Shown one piece after another: positions 37,549 to 40,891 of a stretch of DNA of 40,891 bases (its first letter is position 1; every line of letters starts with the position of its first letter). A model generated the notes under the pieces. It saw nothing but the letters and a program-made list of their open reading frames with translations. It did not search any database and was not told the DNA's origin. A program made the position numbers and the translations under genes. Source of the stretch: Clostridia bacterium (GTDB lineage: Bacteria > Bacillota > Clostridia > Oscillospirales > Acutalibacteraceae); NCBI GenBank assembly GCA_017435665.1, contig JAFSEP010000027.1, forward strand, positions 1 through 40,891. The letters are read 5' to 3'.

Positions 37549-38994
37549 ATGCAATATGATGTAGCTGTAATCGGTGCCGGCGTATGCGGTGCAATGATTA
37601 CAAGAGAATTATCAAAATATGACCTGAAGGTTGTTATGCTTGAGAAGTGTAATGATGTTGCCATGGGCACATCAAAGGCTAACAGCGCCATAGTTCACGC
37701 CGGCTTCGATGCTGAAAACGGAACCCTCAAGGCAAAGCTCAACGTTCAGGGTGCTTCCCTTATGGCATATTACTGTAATAAGCTTTCGGTACCTTATAAA
37801 AATATCGGTTCACTCGTTGTTGCTTACTCATGGGATGATATGAAAACCCTTGACGTGCTTTTTGAAAGAGGCTTCAATAACGGTGTTCCCAATATGGAAA
37901 TCATAAGTCAGGAAAGACTGCGCAGAATGGAGCCCTATATAAGCGATAAGGCAATCGGTGCTTTATGGGCACCCACAGCAGGTATAGTAAGTCCTTATGA
38001 GCTGACAATTGCCGCAACGGAAAACGCCGTTGTAAACGGTGCAAGAGTAAAGCGTAACAGCGGTGTTTTTGCTATTGAATATAAGGACGAAATGTTTTTC
38101 CTTTCAACGGCCTCAGGCGTTATCAAGGCAAAATACGTAATTAACTGTGCAGGTGTTTTTGCTGACCAGATAGCACGTATGATAGGTGACCATTCCTTTA
38201 AGATAATCCCCAGAAAAGGCGAATATTATCTTCTTGATAAAACAGAAAACAAAATGGTCAATCACGTATTGTTTATGTGTCCCTCAAAGATGGGTAAGGG
38301 TATATTGGTAACACCTACGGCACACGGCAACGTGCTTATGGGCCCCACGGCTATCGACCTTGACTTTGACAGTAAGCTGGATGTTGATACGACCATTGAA
38401 GGTCTTGATGAGGTTAAGGATGCCGTAAGAAGCGTTATCCCTGCCCTTACAACAAGAAATGCAATCACATCCTTCGCCGGCCTGCGTGCACATATTGATA
38501 GCGATGAAGCCGATTTTGTTATTGCACCCAGCGAAAAGAACGGAAGATTTATAAATGTGGCAGGCATTGAGTCTCCGGGTCTTACTGCAGCACCTGCTAT
38601 TGCCAGATATGTTGGCAAGATATTCAATGAAATTGCACCCGAGTATAAGAAGCGTGAGGACTTTATTTCCACAAGGAAGGCTCCCGTGAGAATGAACGAG
38701 CTTTCTGTTGAGGAAAGAAAGGCAATTATAGAAAAGGATAAGCGTTACGGACGTATTATCTGCCGTTGCGAAGGCATAACCGAGGGAGAAATCGTTGATG
38801 CAATAAAGGCCCCCTGCGGTGCAAGAGACGTTGACGGTGTAAAGAGAAGAACAAGAGCAGGTATGGGCAGATGTCAGGGCGGCTTCTGCGGCTCAAAGGT
38901 TGTTGAGATACTTGCCCGTGAGCTTGACGTGCCTATGAATCAGATAACAAAGCACGGCAATCGCTCAAAGATACTCTATAACAAGACAAAGTGA
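37549..38994 (+). CDS. GlpA-like FAD-dependent dehydrogenase with C-terminal [2Fe-2S]-type domain
   Basis: A 481-aa flavoprotein of the DAO/glycerol-3-phosphate dehydrogenase group. It has an FAD-binding VAVIGAGVCGAMITRELSKY at the start, GTSKANSAIVHAGFD, a product-side region with PRKGEYYLLDK and VAGIESPGLTAAPAIARYV, and a C-terminal BFD-like Fe-S domain with four Cys (CRCEGITEGEI, then GMGRCQGGFC). It probably oxidises sn-glycerol-3-phosphate anaerobically, passing electrons to the partner flavoprotein; a related 2-hydroxyacid is an alternative. The ATG at 37549 follows an acggaggt site. Confidence 0.88.
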   Translation: MQYDVAVIGAGVCGAMITRELSKYDLKVVMLEKCNDVAMGTSKANSAIVHAGFDAENGTLKAKLNVQGASLMAYYCNKLSVPYKNIGSLVVAYSWDDMKTLDVLFERGFNNGVPNMEIISQERLRRMEPYISDKAIGALWAPTAGIVSPYELTIAATENAVVNGARVKRNSGVFAIEYKDEMFFLSTASGVIKAKYVINCAGVFADQIARMIGDHSFKIIPRKGEYYLLDKTENKMVNHVLFMCPSKMGKGILVTPTAHGNVLMGPTAIDLDFDSKLDVDTTIEGLDEVKDAVRSVIPALTTRNAITSFAGLRAHIDSDEADFVIAPSEKNGRFINVAGIESPGLTAAPAIARYVGKIFNEIAPEYKKREDFISTRKAPVRMNELSVEERKAIIEKDKRYGRIICRCEGITEGEIVDAIKAPCGARDVDGVKRRTRAGMGRCQGGFCGSKVVEILARELDVPMNQITKHGNRSKILYNKTK

Positions 38995-39004
38995 GGTGCA
39001 GACG

Positions 39005-40261
39005 ATGTTGAAATACGATCTGGTTGTAATCGGCGGCGGACCGGCAGGTATGGCTGCAGCATTGGAAGCAAAAAAGCAGGGTGTGAAGAAGATAATCATC
39101 CTTGAAAGAGCTGCCACGCTCGGCGGAATTCTTGAGCAGTGTATCCACACAGGCTTCGGTCTGCACTATTTCGGCGAGGAGCTTTCGGGCCCCGAATACG
39201 CATACCGCTTTATAAAGGAGCTTGAGGAAACGGATATTGAGGTTAAGGTTGATACAATGGTAACAGATATTCTTACGGGAAATGTCGTTGTGGCAACCAA
39301 TAATACCGACGGTATAATCGAAATCAACGCTACGGCAATCATTCTTGCAATGGGCTGCCGTGAGAGACCGAGAGGAGCTCTTGATATTCCCGGCTCACGT
39401 GCATCAGGTATTATGACTGCAGGTACGGCTCAGAAATACGTTAATATTGACGGCTATATTCCCGGTAAGAAAATAGTAATTCTCGGCTCGGGCGATATCG
39501 GTCTTATTATGGCAAGGAGAATGACTCTTGAGGGTGCAAAGGTGGAAATGGTTTGCGAGCTTATGCCCTATTCAGGCGGTCTGACCCGAAACATAGTTCA
39601 GTGTCTTGATGACCTGGGTATTCCTCTCAAGCTCAGCTGTACCGTTATAAAAACACACGGTATTGAAAGACTTGAGGGTGTAACCATTGCAAACGTTGAC
39701 GAAAACAGAAGGGTTATACCGGGAACGGAGCAGTATGTTGAGTGTGATACACTTATGCTTTCAGTCGGTCTTATTCCCGAAAACGAGCTTACAAGAATGG
39801 CAGGTATCATAATTGATCCCGTAACCAACGGTGCTGTTGTTGATGAATACAGACAGACAAGCAGACCGGGTATATTTGCCTGCGGTAATGTTCTTCAGGT
39901 TCATGACCTTGTTGACTACGTAACTGCCGAAAGTCAGCTTGCAGGTGTCGGTGCTGCAAAGTATATTCTCAGCAAATCAAAGCAGAGAGGCATAAAGTAT
40001 ATTGCAACTAAGGCAGACAAGGGCGTAAGATACGTTGTTCCTCAGAATATAAATTCGGCAACGGATCAGGACGTTAAGCTCTATTTCAGAGTTACGGACG
40101 TATATAAAAACGCAAAAATTGTTGTGACCTGCGGAGATAAGGTGCTTTATTCAAAGAAAAAAATCAAGCTTTGTCCCGGTGAAATGGAATATGTGATTAT
40201 CAAGGCCGAGGAAATTCACGGACTTGATAAAAAGGATATTGTTGTTAAGGTGGAGGTGTGA
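39005..40261 (+). CDS. FAD/NAD(P)-binding oxidoreductase partner (GlpB-like position)
   Basis: A 418-aa two-dinucleotide-fold flavoprotein: FAD motif VVIGGGPAGMAAALEA at the N-terminus, a central second Rossmann motif VILGSGDIGLIMARRM, ATGC-type AMGCRERPRG and a late RPGIFACGNVLQVHDLVDYV. It has a small C-terminal beta extension (about 335-418). In clostridia it accompanies the GlpA-like protein and DUF1667, taking the place of GlpB and GlpC, and likely passes electrons to NAD or another carrier. The ATG at 39005 follows gaggtg by six bases; that site includes the upstream stop, so translation is coupled. Confidence 0.87.
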   Translation: MLKYDLVVIGGGPAGMAAALEAKKQGVKKIIILERAATLGGILEQCIHTGFGLHYFGEELSGPEYAYRFIKELEETDIEVKVDTMVTDILTGNVVVATNNTDGIIEINATAIILAMGCRERPRGALDIPGSRASGIMTAGTAQKYVNIDGYIPGKKIVILGSGDIGLIMARRMTLEGAKVEMVCELMPYSGGLTRNIVQCLDDLGIPLKLSCTVIKTHGIERLEGVTIANVDENRRVIPGTEQYVECDTLMLSVGLIPENELTRMAGIIIDPVTNGAVVDEYRQTSRPGIFACGNVLQVHDLVDYVTAESQLAGVGAAKYILSKSKQRGIKYIATKADKGVRYVVPQNINSATDQDVKLYFRVTDVYKNAKIVVTCGDKVLYSKKKIKLCPGEMEYVIIKAEEIHGLDKKDIVVKVEV

Positions 40262-40263
40262 TT

Positions 40264-40620
40264 ATGACTAAAGAAATGATCTGTGTTTCTTGTCCTCTCG
40301 GCTGTATGCTCAGCGTTGAGCTTAACGATAAAAACGAAGTCATATCAGTAAGCGGAAACACCTGCAAGCGTGGCGAGCAGTATGCGGTTGACGAATGTAC
40401 AAATCCCGTCAGAATGCTTACTTCGACTATGAAGGTAGAGGGAGGAAAGCTTCCCGTTATTCCCGTTAAAACCTCGAAGCCCATTCCTAAGGGTAAGATG
40501 TTTGAGTGCATGGAGATCATTAACAGCGTAAGCGTTGACGCTCCCGTAAAAATGGGTGAGGTGCTCATAAGCAATATCTGTGATACAGGTGTTGATATCG
40601 TGGCAACAAATGAAATGTAA
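40264..40620 (+). CDS. DUF1667 Cys-rich protein
   Basis: A 118-aa protein with Cys7, Cys10 and Cys14 in MICVSCPLGCML, Cys34 in GNTCKRGEQYA and Cys45, a pattern suggesting an Fe-S cluster. DUF1667 proteins are almost always encoded after the GlpA-like and FAD oxidoreductase genes, so it is probably a third subunit or electron-transfer piece; this has not been proven as far as I know. It starts two bases after the preceding TGA, using its gaggtg as ribosome binding site. Confidence 0.9.
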   Translation: MTKEMICVSCPLGCMLSVELNDKNEVISVSGNTCKRGEQYAVDECTNPVRMLTSTMKVEGGKLPVIPVKTSKPIPKGKMFECMEIINSVSVDAPVKMGEVLISNICDTGVDIVATNEM

Positions 40621-40635
40621 ACTCTCTTATATTTT

Positions 40636-40675
40636 AAAAGCTACACATTCAGCGAGTTCTGAATGTGTAGCTTTT
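40636..40675 (+). terminator. Terminator after the GlpA-like operon
   Basis: A 16-bp perfect stem (aaaagctacacattca / tgaatgtgtagctttt) with an 8-base loop, followed by TGCTT. Confidence 0.9.
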
Positions 40676-40701
40676 TGCTTGAGGTTTATAAGTGTTTAAG
40701 G

Positions 40702-40728
40702 GTAGGGTGACGGGTGTAATCCAAACCC
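40702..40728 (-). repeat. 27-base repeat, copy B (inverted)
   Basis: The reverse complement matches 33239-33265 at 24 of 27 positions; similarity stops sharply at both ends. Confidence 0.65.
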
Positions 40729-40891
40729 GTTTTTTACGGGGCGGATTTCAGTCAACTCATCGTTAAAATACTCGTAAATCCGACAGGATTTACTGCGTTT
40801 TGTGCCTTGATTTGCCAAAAATCCGTTCCGAAAAAAATCTTACGACCCAAAAGTGCGAATTTTTGATGGATTTTTGGATGTTGAGGATGCA
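40729..40891. other. Gene-free end of window, possible dispersed-repeat sequence
   Basis: No gene is seen from 40621 to the end. The sequence contains short inverted pieces (aaatcc/ggattt at about 40786-40797, and several aaaaatcc/ggattttt words) and looks like structured intergenic repeat, truncated by the window edge. Confidence 0.3.

Noticed and set aside
1-40891. Phage, defence island or insertion sequence
   Set aside because: No integrase, transposase, restriction, toxin-antitoxin or structural phage gene was recognised on either strand.

Overview
The window looks like chromosome from a low-to-mid GC, anaerobic, spore-forming member of the Clostridia, probably a gut Ruminococcaceae/Oscillospiraceae-type organism. 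This is inferred from gene content: a SpoIIID homologue, strong AGGAGG ribosome binding sites, a GGGtGRT/NifU-like pair, an IspH-ribosomal protein S1 fusion, a GlpA-like/FAD/DUF1667 trio, an SDR-type fructuronate reductase and several secreted Lys-rich Fn3 and Big_2 proteins. I see no tRNA, rRNA, CRISPR array, transposase, phage gene or plasmid function.

Layout. 1-435 is the 3' end of a secreted protein with two Fn3 modules. 565-2276 (minus) is a two-gene unit, a NifU-like Fe-S scaffold and a GGGtGRT protein. 2380-4554 (minus) holds a family 4 uracil-DNA glycosylase, a 59-aa protein of unknown function and a CNNM/CorC membrane protein. 4565-5069 has no gene; it contains a MITE-like palindromic element and the promoter of a PduL-type phosphotransacylase. 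5904-8885 encodes a 993-aa secreted Fn3 protein whose tail matches the partial gene at the window start. 8947-11624 (minus) is a Na/Pi cotransporter-PhoU gene followed by a FliB-like protein. 11834-13237 is a secreted PHP-family protein. 13295-16510 holds an XRE regulator divergent from two tandem Big_2 surface proteins. 16611-17804 is a PlsC-like acyltransferase carrying a zinc ribbon.

17810-25586 is the best-defined pathway: an AraC regulator divergent from uxaC, uxuA, SDR-type uxuB, a KDPG aldolase, kdgK and a GPH-family transporter. Together these could import hexuronates or glucuronides and carry glucuronate through fructuronate, mannonate, KDG and KDPG to pyruvate and glyceraldehyde-3-phosphate. 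A perfect 10-bp inverted repeat places one arm on each of the two divergent promoters. 25678-27400 (minus) is an aconitase X pair. 27608-31954 is a lon, engB, glpP, GNAT, DUF378 series. 32006-32260 (minus) is spoIIID with a SigE-like promoter. 32395-33109 is a cobalamin riboswitch controlling a DUF4430 lipoprotein. 33282-37338 is a BaiN-family flavoprotein, cmk and an ispH-rpsA fusion. 37549-40620 is an anaerobic glycerol-3-phosphate dehydrogenase-like operon.

The most interesting items are the riboswitch-controlled DUF4430 lipoprotein, the IspH-S1 fusion with an internal Shine-Dalgarno at the domain junction, the PlsC-zinc ribbon protein, the divergent-promoter inverted repeats and the uncharacterised GGGtGRT/NifU-like pair. 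All family assignments come from reading motifs; no database search was run.
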